Assembly (NCBI GenBank): GCA_021208645.1
Contig: JAJOJL010000068.1
Coordinates: 1 to 44,504, forward strand
Direction of reading: 5' to 3'
Length of the DNA: 44,504 nucleotides
Source of the DNA: Bacillus sp. (in: firmicutes)
GTDB taxonomy: Bacteria; Bacillota; Bacilli; Bacillales; Salisediminibacteriaceae
Positions 27,933-36,054 of this stretch are shown here, in pieces. Numbering within the stretch: position 1 is the stretch's first letter; each line of letters starts with the position of its first letter. The notes under the pieces were generated by a model. The model saw only the letters and a program-made list of their open reading frames with translations. It searched no databases and was not told the origin of the DNA. The position numbers and the translations under genes were made by a program.

Positions 27933-28694
27933 ATGAACTTTATTTGGGTATGGAATGCCAAAACACTCAAACGATACATGATTATTGCCATTGCCGCATT
28001 TTTCACTGCAGGAATTTTTTATGTTGAACGACCGCAGGTACCTGTTTTTACCTCCGATGATAAACCTGTGGCCATTTATAAAGTCGAGTCAGAGGAAAAG
28101 AAAGTTGCTCTTACTTTTAATATAAGCTGGGGAGAAGAGAGAGCGATTCCGATACTCGATACATTAAAGGAGCATAACATTAGTGATGCTACCTTCTTCG
28201 TCTCAGCGAGCTGGGCGGAACGACATCCTGAAGTGGTAGAGAGAATTATTGAAGACGGTCATGAACTGGGCAGTCACGGTTACCGCCATGAGCATTATAC
28301 GAAGTGGGAAGAAGAAAAAATTAAAAAGGATATTGAAACAGCTCACAGAATTATTCAGGAAGTAAGTCAAGAGGTACCTAAATATTTACGGCCACCAAAT
28401 GGCAGCTTTGATGAAAGGGTTTTACGAGTAGCAGAGCATTTAAACTATGACATCATTCATTGGAGTGTAAATTCAGAAGATTGGTTAAATCCTGGAGTTG
28501 AACAAATTGTTGAAAATGTCGTATCAAATGTTTCAAACGGTGATATTGTATTAATGCATGCTTCAGATTCTGCTAAACAAACAAACGAAGCTTTACCAAC
28601 AATTATTAACGAGTTAAAAAATAAAGGCTTCACTTTTACATCAGTTTCCGAACTCATATCAGGAGCGGAAGTATCCACACAAGAAATTTACTAA
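27933..28694 (+). CDS. pdaB: PdaB-type polysaccharide deacetylase (YbaN)
   Basis: A 253-residue membrane-anchored NodB-fold protein needed for stable spores in B. subtilis. The N-terminal anchor (MIIAIAAFFTAGIF) spans about residues 15-30. Motif 1 reads VALTFNISWGEE, with Asn where canonical deacetylases have the catalytic-base Asp (TFDDG). Motif 2 is GHELGSHGYRHE, with metal histidines. Motif 3 is RPPNGSFDERV, and the last motif DIVLMHASDS holds the catalytic His. ATG at 27933 follows GGGGGA; the frame extends to 27891 without a site. Neighbours kbaA and gerD match the B. subtilis order. Confidence 0.92.
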   Translation: MNFIWVWNAKTLKRYMIIAIAAFFTAGIFYVERPQVPVFTSDDKPVAIYKVESEEKKVALTFNISWGEERAIPILDTLKEHNISDATFFVSASWAERHPEVVERIIEDGHELGSHGYRHEHYTKWEEEKIKKDIETAHRIIQEVSQEVPKYLRPPNGSFDERVLRVAEHLNYDIIHWSVNSEDWLNPGVEQIVENVVSNVSNGDIVLMHASDSAKQTNEALPTIINELKNKGFTFTSVSELISGAEVSTQEIY

Positions 28695-28714
28695 TGGAGT
28701 ATGTTCAACAACTT

Positions 28715-28751
28715 AAAAGCTCAGCCGCTATTTCGACGGCTGAGCTTTATT
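28715..28751. terminator. Shared terminator of pdaB and kbaA
   Basis: Stem AAAGCTCAGCCG / CGGCTGAGCTTT between convergent genes. The last residues of KbaA (KAQPSK) are encoded in one arm of this stem. Confidence 0.85.
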
Positions 28752-29378
28752 ATTTTGCTTCTTCGACATGTTTCCTTGTTTCTCCTTGTTATCATCCTTT
28801 TCCTGCAAACGATGGAGGACTAACACCTGCCATGTATTTGCTACCAATAATGTTACAATGGATGTTGTTAAAAACGTAAAGTCATTCTCCCTTAAGGCAG
28901 GGATCCATTCAACTGTAGTCACTACTACCATAAAAAATAGCGTTGGAACAAAGGCAAACCAATTCGTATCTTTGCTTTTGATATAGGCAATTAGTACACC
29001 ATATGCCAAGAGCAATAGTGGTACTAACGCAAAGTCAAGCATCGATTGACCTTCCTCTGCGAAAGCCATGTGGCGGAAGAACATTAAATCAAACAAAACA
29101 AAGCCAATTAGGACTATTTGCACCTGTGTCCATAGCTTTACTGTCTTAAATATTCCTAATCCAAACCGGTGAACAGTCAAGTAGGCAAAGAACCCCATTT
29201 GCGCAATCACTGTCCAAATAGATGCAGTTATTAGAATCATAAGGACTCCACCAAACTGCCCATTACTTAAATCATTTAGATGAGTGCGCCAATCGAGAAC
29301 AAAACCCATAATAAATCCAGCTGACGTACCAATTATAAGCGTTGTATAAAATAAAAAGACCACTTTTCTTGTATTCAC
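28728..29378 (-). CDS. kbaA: KinB-signalling activation protein KbaA
   Basis: A 216-residue polytopic membrane protein with about six segments, starting VVFLFYTTLIIGTSAGFIMG and ending in a lysine/glutamine-rich tail. In B. subtilis KbaA is required for the KinB branch of the sporulation phosphorelay. Length and place between gerD and pdaB match the B. subtilis locus. The start MNTRKV is preceded by an AGGAGG-type site. Confidence 0.9.
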   Translation of the reverse strand: MNTRKVVFLFYTTLIIGTSAGFIMGFVLDWRTHLNDLSNGQFGGVLMILITASIWTVIAQMGFFAYLTVHRFGLGIFKTVKLWTQVQIVLIGFVLFDLMFFRHMAFAEEGQSMLDFALVPLLLLAYGVLIAYIKSKDTNWFAFVPTLFFMVVVTTVEWIPALRENDFTFLTTSIVTLLVANTWQVLVLHRLQEKDDNKEKQGNMSKKQNNKAQPSK

Positions 29379-29545
29379 GTTTAAATCCTCCTGACCTATT
29401 CCATTCAGCCCTAAACACTATTCTATCAAATTTTAATTTTACTTCGCTAGTTTTTTTATTCATCATTCCCTTTTTGTCTACAAAAAAGACTTTTTACTGC
29501 CAAACTTCATTTTACTGCAAATACAATTATGGCTCACAAAATCCT

Positions 29546-29576
29546 TGTATAAATAAGCCTTAGAATAACCATATTA
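29546..29576 (+). promoter_or_regulatory. Sigma-G-type promoter of gerD
   Basis: TGTATA (29546-29551) and CATATTA (29570-29576) are 18 bp apart, matching the forespore sigma-G pattern. GerD is a known sigma-G target in B. subtilis. The -10 overlaps the ATG at 29576, so that ATG cannot be the start. Confidence 0.6.
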
Positions 29577-29611
29577 TGAACAAAAGCCCTATAGAAAGGA
29601 GCCCCTTTCCA

Positions 29612-30220
29612 GTGGTGACAAACTATAGAAACGCATTTCTTTGTATTGCAATGATTATCAGCTTTTTTTATAGCAGGCTGTGCTGCCATGGAAGAATCCA
29701 ATACACAACCAGATTATCAGAGTACCAAAAAATGATGGTAGACATGCTGAAAACGGACGAAGGCAAACAAGCCATAAAAGAAGTTCTAGAAGATGATGAG
29801 GTTAAAAAGGCAGTTGTTATGGAGCAGGATTATGTAACAGAAACAATTCGCACCACGTTAACTTCTGATGCCGGAAAAGAGTATTGGCAATCCCTCATGC
29901 AAGACCCTGAATTCGCAAAGGCATTTGCTGAAAGTATGCAACAGGAAAACGAAAGGGTAATGAAAAGTCTCATGAAGGATCCTGAATATCAAGGAATGAT
30001 GATCTCTGTTCTCAAGGATCCTGAAATGGAAGAAGAATACTTAGAAATAATGCAAAGCAAGGCTTACCGACAGCAAGTAATGAATGTCATGGAGGACGCT
30101 TTCCAAAGTCCTTATTTCGTTGCCAAACTTAATGAAATAATGGCAAATGTTGCAGAAAAACAAATGCAGAAAAAAGAGGAAGAAAAGGAAACAGAAAAAG
30201 AAGAATCAGAAGACGAATAA
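29612..30220 (+). pseudogene. gerD: Germination lipoprotein GerD, compensating frameshift pair
   Basis: About 203 residues. GerD clusters nutrient germinant receptors in the spore inner membrane. The start is GTG at 29612 (or 29615) after AAAGGAG. The signal peptide and lipobox are readable only if seven T (29663-29669) are counted as six: SFFIAGCAAMEESNTQ then appears. Six A at 29727-29732 must be seven to return to the frame. As printed, about 20 residues are garbled and the lipid-attachment cysteine is out of place. The rest is intact and helical (KQAIKEVLEDDEVKKAVVME), ending in an acidic, lysine-rich tail. Two opposite one-base changes in homopolymers 60 bp apart strongly suggest sequence error. 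Confidence 0.85.
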
Positions 30221-30232
30221 TCAAACCGATGA

Positions 30233-30270
30233 AAGAAAGTCTCCCAATTGAAATGAGGGAGACTTTCTAT
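30233..30270. terminator. Bidirectional terminator of gerD and salA
   Basis: Stem AGAAAGTCTCCC / GGGAGACTTTCT with an 11-base loop between convergent genes. Confidence 0.85.
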
Positions 30271-30298
30271 ATTATGAATTGCAACTAAATCCTAATCT

Positions 30299-31348
30299 TT
30301 AGTTTTCAATTTTTCCAATCACTTTGTCAGCCATGTCTAGGTAAATTTTTCCTATCGGATGCTCTGGTGCATAAACCGATGGGGCAAAATTTTCCTCGTC
30401 AATCTCTGGTTGACCGAGTGGAATTTGAGCAAGAACTTCACTATTTAATTCTTGTGCTAGCTTTTCTCCTCCACCTTTACCAAATACGTATTCCTTCTCA
30501 CCAGTAACCTTACTTTCAAAGTAAGCCATGTTTTCAACAACACCTAAGATTTCATGATCCGTTTTAATGGCCATCGCTCCTGCACGAGCTGCAACGAAAG
30601 CAGCTGTAGCGTGTGGCGTAGTTACAATGATCTCTTTAGAAGTTGGTAGCATGGAGTGGACGTCTAAAGCTACATCCCCTGTACCTGGAGGTAAATCAAG
30701 GATTAAATAGTCTAATTCTCCCCATTCTACTTCAGAGAAGAAGTTATTTAGCATTTTACCAAGCATTGGCCCTCTCCAAATGATTGGTGAGTTATCTTCC
30801 ACGAAGAAGCCCATGGAAATAACTTGTACATCAAAGCGATTAACTGGATAGATCCTTTGCCCCACTACCTTCGGCCTTTCTTCAATCCCCATCATATCAG
30901 GAACACTGAAGCCATAAATATCCGCATCAATAATTCCAACTTTTTTCCCTTTCCGTGCCAAAGCTGTTGCAAGGTTCACAGAAACTGTTGATTTACCAAC
31001 GCCACCTTTACCACTTGTTACGGCGATAAATGTAGTTTCATCTGTTTTTTCCAGTAGCGATTTTTTCTCATCCTTAGCTTGTCCACCGAATTTACTTAAT
31101 TCTTCATCGGATAACTTTTCGAAGCGTAGACCAACCGACTCAGCACCTGCTCTTTTTACAGCGCCTACAACTTCCTGTTGAAGATGCATTTGCTCAGCAG
31201 TTCCCGTTTGTGCTAATGCAATTTTTAGGCTGACCATGTCTCCTTTTATTTTTATCTCTCTAATACCATTAATTTCAACAATACTTTTTCTAATATGAGG
31301 TTCTTGAACATCTTTCAAGGCCTCTAATACTTGTTCTTCTGTTAACAA
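30299..31348 (-). CDS. salA: Mrp/NBP35-type P-loop ATPase SalA
   Basis: A 349-residue protein. The N-terminal MIP18-like domain (about 1-90) is followed by a P-loop ATPase with deviant Walker A TSGKGGVGKSTVSVNLA (about 110), IDADIYGFSVPDMMG and LDLPPGTGDVALD. In B. subtilis SalA (YbaL) regulates exoprotease expression; the family also carries Fe-S clusters. The C-x-x-C of iron-sulfur Mrp proteins is absent. Downstream of cwlD as in B. subtilis. Confidence 0.93.
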   Translation of the reverse strand: MLTEEQVLEALKDVQEPHIRKSIVEINGIREIKIKGDMVSLKIALAQTGTAEQMHLQQEVVGAVKRAGAESVGLRFEKLSDEELSKFGGQAKDEKKSLLEKTDETTFIAVTSGKGGVGKSTVSVNLATALARKGKKVGIIDADIYGFSVPDMMGIEERPKVVGQRIYPVNRFDVQVISMGFFVEDNSPIIWRGPMLGKMLNNFFSEVEWGELDYLILDLPPGTGDVALDVHSMLPTSKEIIVTTPHATAAFVAARAGAMAIKTDHEILGVVENMAYFESKVTGEKEYVFGKGGGEKLAQELNSEVLAQIPLGQPEIDEENFAPSVYAPEHPIGKIYLDMADKVIGKIEN

Positions 31349-31503
31349 TTAAAACACCGCCTTTTACGCATGTATGTATTCACTAACACTTATGCTTAGT
31401 ATAACATATATTGTCCCCGTTCATGTTGATGTAAATCACACCTATAGAAACCATCGCCATCATTTTTTTCCATCCATCGCAGTTTCAAGAAAAAATCCTT
31501 TGC

Positions 31504-32223
31504 CTATTGTGGCAAAGGATCGTCGCTTGCGTACCGCAGTATTCCTTCATATATTGATGCAGCTACTTTCATTTGGTAATCTTGTGTATTTAGTAATTGT
31601 GCCTCTGTAGGATTGGACAGGAAACCCACTTCTACTAATGCCCCTGGAATATTGGCCTGCTGTATTACATATACACTATTTATTGGTTTTGCTTCGCGAT
31701 TTGTATTTTCTAAATTGCGGCGAATCTCGCCTTGAATTTGTTTTGCTAGCTTTTCATTACCTTCTATAGCTCGATTATAAAAGGTTTGCGCTCCGCGCCA
31801 TTTCGGCGAAGGAATTGCATTTAAATGAATACTAATGAACAAGTCAGCATTGGATTCATTAATAATGGAAACCCGTTTCCTCAAATCCTCCACTTTACGG
31901 GATCTTACCCTTTGTGTACTCTCGCTCGCTAAATCATGGTCTCCCTCTCTAGTCATTAAAACTAACGCACCAGATTGCTGTAAATAATCCCTCAATAGGA
32001 AACTGATTTCTAAGGTTACATCTTTCTCTAATGTTCCTGTTTTAGAGGATGCTCCACCATCGATACCACCATGGCCCGGATCAATAATAATGACCTTACC
32101 AGACAAGGGCAGGTGCCATCCTGTCGAATTCCTGCTACTCAATTGTACCTCAATGATTCCAATTAATAAGCCAATCGCTACAGCAATAGCGATTAATTTC
32201 ATTACTTTTCTCTTATCTAACAT
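31504..32223 (-). CDS. cwlD: N-acetylmuramoyl-L-alanine amidase CwlD
   Basis: A 239-residue zinc amidase needed to make muramic-delta-lactam in spore cortex. It has an N-terminal membrane anchor (LIAIAVAIGLLIGIIEV). Zinc ligands are in IDPGHGGIDGGA (His), the Glu of TLEKDVTLEIS and SIHLNAIPS (His). The catalytic Glu is in LVEVGFLSNPTEAQLL. Start at 32223 (MLDKRK) follows AAGGAGGG; a frame to 32265 lacks a site. Confidence 0.94.
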   Translation of the reverse strand: MLDKRKVMKLIAIAVAIGLLIGIIEVQLSSRNSTGWHLPLSGKVIIIDPGHGGIDGGASSKTGTLEKDVTLEISFLLRDYLQQSGALVLMTREGDHDLASESTQRVRSRKVEDLRKRVSIINESNADLFISIHLNAIPSPKWRGAQTFYNRAIEGNEKLAKQIQGEIRRNLENTNREAKPINSVYVIQQANIPGALVEVGFLSNPTEAQLLNTQDYQMKVAASIYEGILRYASDDPLPQ

Positions 32224-32283
32224 GCCCTGTCCCTCCTTGTCCTTCATTTCATTTATATGGGACAAGGCAAAGTTTATGATTGT

Positions 32284-32721
32284 TTAATGCAACCTAAGTC
32301 GATATTTTTTTTCTCCTTCATTAAACCCTTTATTCCACCACCGTAAAATAAATTTTGCGCATTTTTCCCTTTGGATTTCCTTTTCTTGCTCCGTTAAGCT
32401 AAACCAAGCTCCGAACTGACCTGTTGTTTGCTCAATATATGCATTCAGTTCTCCTTTACACCTATCTTGTACCTGCTCCGGTGTTTCACCATAATAGCCA
32501 AAACGACCATATTCAGACCCAAGTAAATAAGCATCTATGCCTATGTCCAAACAGTAATCCACCAAATATAGCTTACCAACTGATTGTCCAATAAGATTGT
32601 GGAAAAACTGATCATGAACATCTTTTCTCATGTCATCTATTTTTAACGAACGAAGCATGCTCCGCTCGAATTTCCATTGCTTTTTTCTCCTGCGCTCTCC
32701 TAAGTCCGTTACAACGTTCAT
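32284..32721 (-). CDS. ybaK: YbaK-family protein (DUF2521)
   Basis: A 145-residue soluble protein of unknown function with the family's ERRRKKQWKFERSMLRSLK start and a W/E-rich tail (CAKFILRWWNKGFNEGEKKY). It precedes cwlD by about 60 bp, as in B. subtilis, and is probably co-transcribed. In B. subtilis the genes before it would be rplM and rpsI; here they are replaced by about 11 kb of other genes. Confidence 0.85.
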   Translation of the reverse strand: MNVVTDLGERRRKKQWKFERSMLRSLKIDDMRKDVHDQFFHNLIGQSVGKLYLVDYCLDIGIDAYLLGSEYGRFGYYGETPEQVQDRCKGELNAYIEQTTGQFGAWFSLTEQEKEIQREKCAKFILRWWNKGFNEGEKKYRLRLH

Positions 32722-33097
32722 TCGGCATCGCCTCGTTTTTTTTATTATAGTGTAAGTTTTCTCCGCCGAATCATAAGGACAAATACTTGGTACTGTTAGT
32801 AAATTATCGCCATGGGAAAGATTCCTTTGTATAGACCACCTTCGCTACCAGAGAATCAAAACCTCCTGTGATTACTACATAAATTATTCCTCCTACTGTA
32901 TAACCATCATTTTTTGTTTCTCAAAAAGAAATTACTATTCCCAAAAAATTATTATTTAAAACCAATATAGGTAATATTTTTAAAATGTCATGAATTTGTC
33001 AGAATTATCTTTGTTCACCACACAGTTCTGCGGGTATATAAACAATATGTGAAACATTTAACAAGAAACACTCAATTCAATTAAAGGTGGTGAAGGT

Positions 33098-35863
33098 ATG
33101 AAAGAACTTAAGGTAAAAAAGATTACAGAGAACAAGAAAACTTCCAAAAATGAAGTTAAATTGGAAGTGGTGAAAGAAAAAATCCAATCTGACTGGTATG
33201 TTCATTCAGTTGAGGACATTTCTAAGACCCTTGAAGTTGACCCATTAATCGGACTTGGCAAAGAAGAAGCAGAAAGAAGATTGGAATCTGAAGGGAAAAA
33301 TGAGCTCCCTGAGCCAGAGAGAGAGTCGCTGTTCGTTAAATTCTTCAAACAATTTAATGAAATCTTGATTTATGTGCTGTTGGCTGCAGCCGTCATTACT
33401 GGAATAATGGGTCACTATATTGATACAGCAGTAATCATTATGGTTGTATTAATCATTGCCATTGTTGGCTTTATTCAAGAAAATAAAGCTGAGAAAGCCC
33501 TTGAGGGCATTAAAAAAATGCTTTCACTGCAAGCAACGGTCCTCCGTGATGGAAAAAGAGTAGTAATTGAATCAGCAAACGTTGTACCAGGTGACATTAC
33601 TTTTTTAAGTCCTGGCGACAAAATCCCAGCTGATATGCGGATTATTAAGAGTGACAATTTAAATGTTGAAGAATCTCCACTAACTGGAGAATCCAATTCC
33701 GTTGAGAAAAAAAATGTCATTCTAGAGAAAGGGACAGTTTTAGGTGATCAAATAAATATGGCCTTCTCTGGAACTGCAGTTGCCTCAGGAACAGGAGTAG
33801 GTATTGTCATCGCAACAGGAGAAAAGACAGAAATCGGGAAGATTAACCAGTCAATTTCTGAAGTAAAACAATTGGAGACACCTTTGATAAAACAAACATC
33901 AAAGTTCGGAAAAACGATCACCATGTTTATTCTCGGTCTTGCCATTATTATGTATGTGTTCGGATTTTTAGTTCAAGATTATCCAGCTGCTGACCTTTTG
34001 TTAACTGTTATTGGCTTAGCGGTGGCTGCAATTCCTGAAGGGTTACCTGCCATTGTAACTATTATCCTCGCCCTTGGAGTTCGTACAATGGCCAGCAAAA
34101 ATGCAATTGTACGTAATCTTCCTTCTGTAGAAACGTTAGGAGCCGTCTCAGTTATCTGTTCAGACAAGACTGGAACATTAACAAAGAACGAAATGACTGC
34201 AACAAATATCATCACCCCTGACATGGATTTTGACGTAACAGGTACAGGTTATTCGCCTGAAGGTAGTATTTCCTACCGTAATTTGCAATACGACAAAGAC
34301 CATTTAAATACGTTCCTTAAAATTGTAAAAACCTGTAACGATGCACAGTTAGATAAAAACGAAGATGGGCAATGGTATATTAGTGGTGAGCCAACAGAAG
34401 GATGCCTTCTCACACTAGCTGAAAAAGCAGATAGTAACATCGAGCGAAAAGAGATTATTTCTAAAATACCTTTCGACTCCAGCTATAAGTATATGGCCAC
34501 TTTAGTAGAAGAAGGTGGAAAAAACATCATTTATATCAAGGGGGCCTTAGACAGATTACTTGGAATGACAGATGGAACATTGTCAAACCATTGGGAAAGC
34601 AAAATGAAAGAGCTTGCATCCCAAGGCAAACGTGTTTTGGCTGCCGGCTATAAAGAGATCCCAACTCATCAAACGTCCATCGATCATGAAGATTTAACAA
34701 ACGGTGTGACAATTGTAGGACTAGTAGGCATCATTGATCCACCTCGCGAAGAAGCTATTGTAGCTATTAGAGAATGTGCTAGAGCGGGAATCCAAGTAAA
34801 AATGATAACCGGTGATCACAAAGACACTGCCATTGCCATCGGTAAACAAATGGGTATCGGTAAAGGGAATGTTGCAGCAATGGAAGGGAAGGACATTGAC
34901 AAATTATCCGATGAAGAATTAAAAGAGGTTGTAACTGAATATGATATATTCGCCAGAACCAGCCCTGACAATAAACTGCGACTTGTTCAAGCGTTACAGA
35001 AGAATGATTTGGTATGTGCCATGACTGGAGATGGCGTCAATGATGCCCCAGCTTTAAAACAGGCAGATATTGGAGTCGCTATGGGAATAAAAGGAACCGA
35101 AGTTGCAAAAGAGGCTTCACAAATGGTACTCGCCGATGACAACTTCCATACCATTTATACAGCCGTTAGAGAAGGACGACGTGTGTATGATAACTTAAAG
35201 AAAACCATTTTGTTTATCCTCCCAACAAATGGAGCACAAGCATTTGTGTTTATTGCCAGTATCTTATTCGGGCTTGCTATGCCGTTAACACCTGTTCAAA
35301 TCTTATGGGTAAACATGGTGGTAGCCGTAACCTTATCCATGGCAATTGCCTTTGAACCACTAGAAGAAATTACGATGGCGAAACCGCCTCGTCCATCTAA
35401 CTCGCAGCTTTTAAGTGCTTATTATGCTTTTAGAATACTGTTCGTTTCATTTATTATTGGTGGAGGGACGCTGCTTGTAAATATGAGTTTAGCCAACGAC
35501 GGTTACAGTCAGGCCGTTCTTTACACTATCACTCTCAACACGATAGTATTCGGGCAAATGTTCTATTTATTCAATTGCCGAAGTGAATTCAAATTCGCCT
35601 TAACTAAAGATGAGTTCTTCTCAAACAAGGCCGCCTTTAATGTATCTGCCATATTAATTGGTTTACAGCTGGCTATTACGTACTTGCCATTCATGAACCG
35701 AATTTTCCAAACTGCTCCGCTCTCCTTAAACCATTGGATTTATCCGATTGTATTAGGTATCGTTGTCTTCATTATTATTGAAATTGAGAAGGCAATTACA
35801 AGCCGGAAAGTTAACATTAAGATAAAAGCAAGAGAAGCTGAGAGGGCAAAAGTACAACAATAA
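33098..35863 (+). CDS. P2-type cation-transporting ATPase
   Basis: A 921-residue P-type ATPase. The N-terminal cation_ATPase_N domain (about 30-100) is preceded by an unusual lysine-rich head. Then come actuator ESPLTGES (about 195), M4 AAIPEGLPAIVTII (about 310), phosphorylation CSDKTGTLTKN (about 350), ATP-binding KGALDRLL, and hinge MTGDGVNDAPALKQADIG (about 645). M6 reads NMVVAVTLSMAIAFEP, unlike the NLVTDGLPA of calcium pumps, so the ion (Ca, Na, K or Mn) is uncertain. AAAGGTGGTG precedes the ATG. Own terminator. The 32722-33097 gap shows no gene and no rpsI-like sequence. Confidence 0.88.
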   Translation: MKELKVKKITENKKTSKNEVKLEVVKEKIQSDWYVHSVEDISKTLEVDPLIGLGKEEAERRLESEGKNELPEPERESLFVKFFKQFNEILIYVLLAAAVITGIMGHYIDTAVIIMVVLIIAIVGFIQENKAEKALEGIKKMLSLQATVLRDGKRVVIESANVVPGDITFLSPGDKIPADMRIIKSDNLNVEESPLTGESNSVEKKNVILEKGTVLGDQINMAFSGTAVASGTGVGIVIATGEKTEIGKINQSISEVKQLETPLIKQTSKFGKTITMFILGLAIIMYVFGFLVQDYPAADLLLTVIGLAVAAIPEGLPAIVTIILALGVRTMASKNAIVRNLPSVETLGAVSVICSDKTGTLTKNEMTATNIITPDMDFDVTGTGYSPEGSISYRNLQYDKDHLNTFLKIVKTCNDAQLDKNEDGQWYISGEPTEGCLLTLAEKADSNIERKEIISKIPFDSSYKYMATLVEEGGKNIIYIKGALDRLLGMTDGTLSNHWESKMKELASQGKRVLAAGYKEIPTHQTSIDHEDLTNGVTIVGLVGIIDPPREEAIVAIRECARAGIQVKMITGDHKDTAIAIGKQMGIGKGNVAAMEGKDIDKLSDEELKEVVTEYDIFARTSPDNKLRLVQALQKNDLVCAMTGDGVNDAPALKQADIGVAMGIKGTEVAKEASQMVLADDNFHTIYTAVREGRRVYDNLKKTILFILPTNGAQAFVFIASILFGLAMPLTPVQILWVNMVVAVTLSMAIAFEPLEEITMAKPPRPSNSQLLSAYYAFRILFVSFIIGGGTLLVNMSLANDGYSQAVLYTITLNTIVFGQMFYLFNCRSEFKFALTKDEFFSNKAAFNVSAILIGLQLAITYLPFMNRIFQTAPLSLNHWIYPIVLGIVVFIIIEIEKAITSRKVNIKIKAREAERAKVQQ

Positions 35864-35914
35864 AAAAGAAGGGTGGAATTCTCCTAGCCAAAGGGAACCC
35901 ATCCTTCTTCATTT
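35864..35914 (+). terminator. Terminator of the P2-type ATPase
   Basis: AAGAAGGGTGG pairs with CCCATCCTTCTT around a 25-base loop, followed by ATTTTTG. Nothing else is seen up to 36054. Confidence 0.65.
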
Positions 35915-36054
35915 TTGAACATATTATACGATTATATGATTCTTAGACCAACAATAATTACGACTACAATAGCTCCGGCCTCATCAACTACTTGAATTGA
36001 AAGATCAAAATCTCATTCTGAGCAAATGGGATACCCATATAAGCTTTTAATTCA

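Noticed and set aside
29576..29611. ATG at 29576 as the gerD start
   Set aside because: It overlaps the sigma-G -10 element and would lie upstream of the transcript; GTG at 29612 has the ribosome site and starts the signal peptide.
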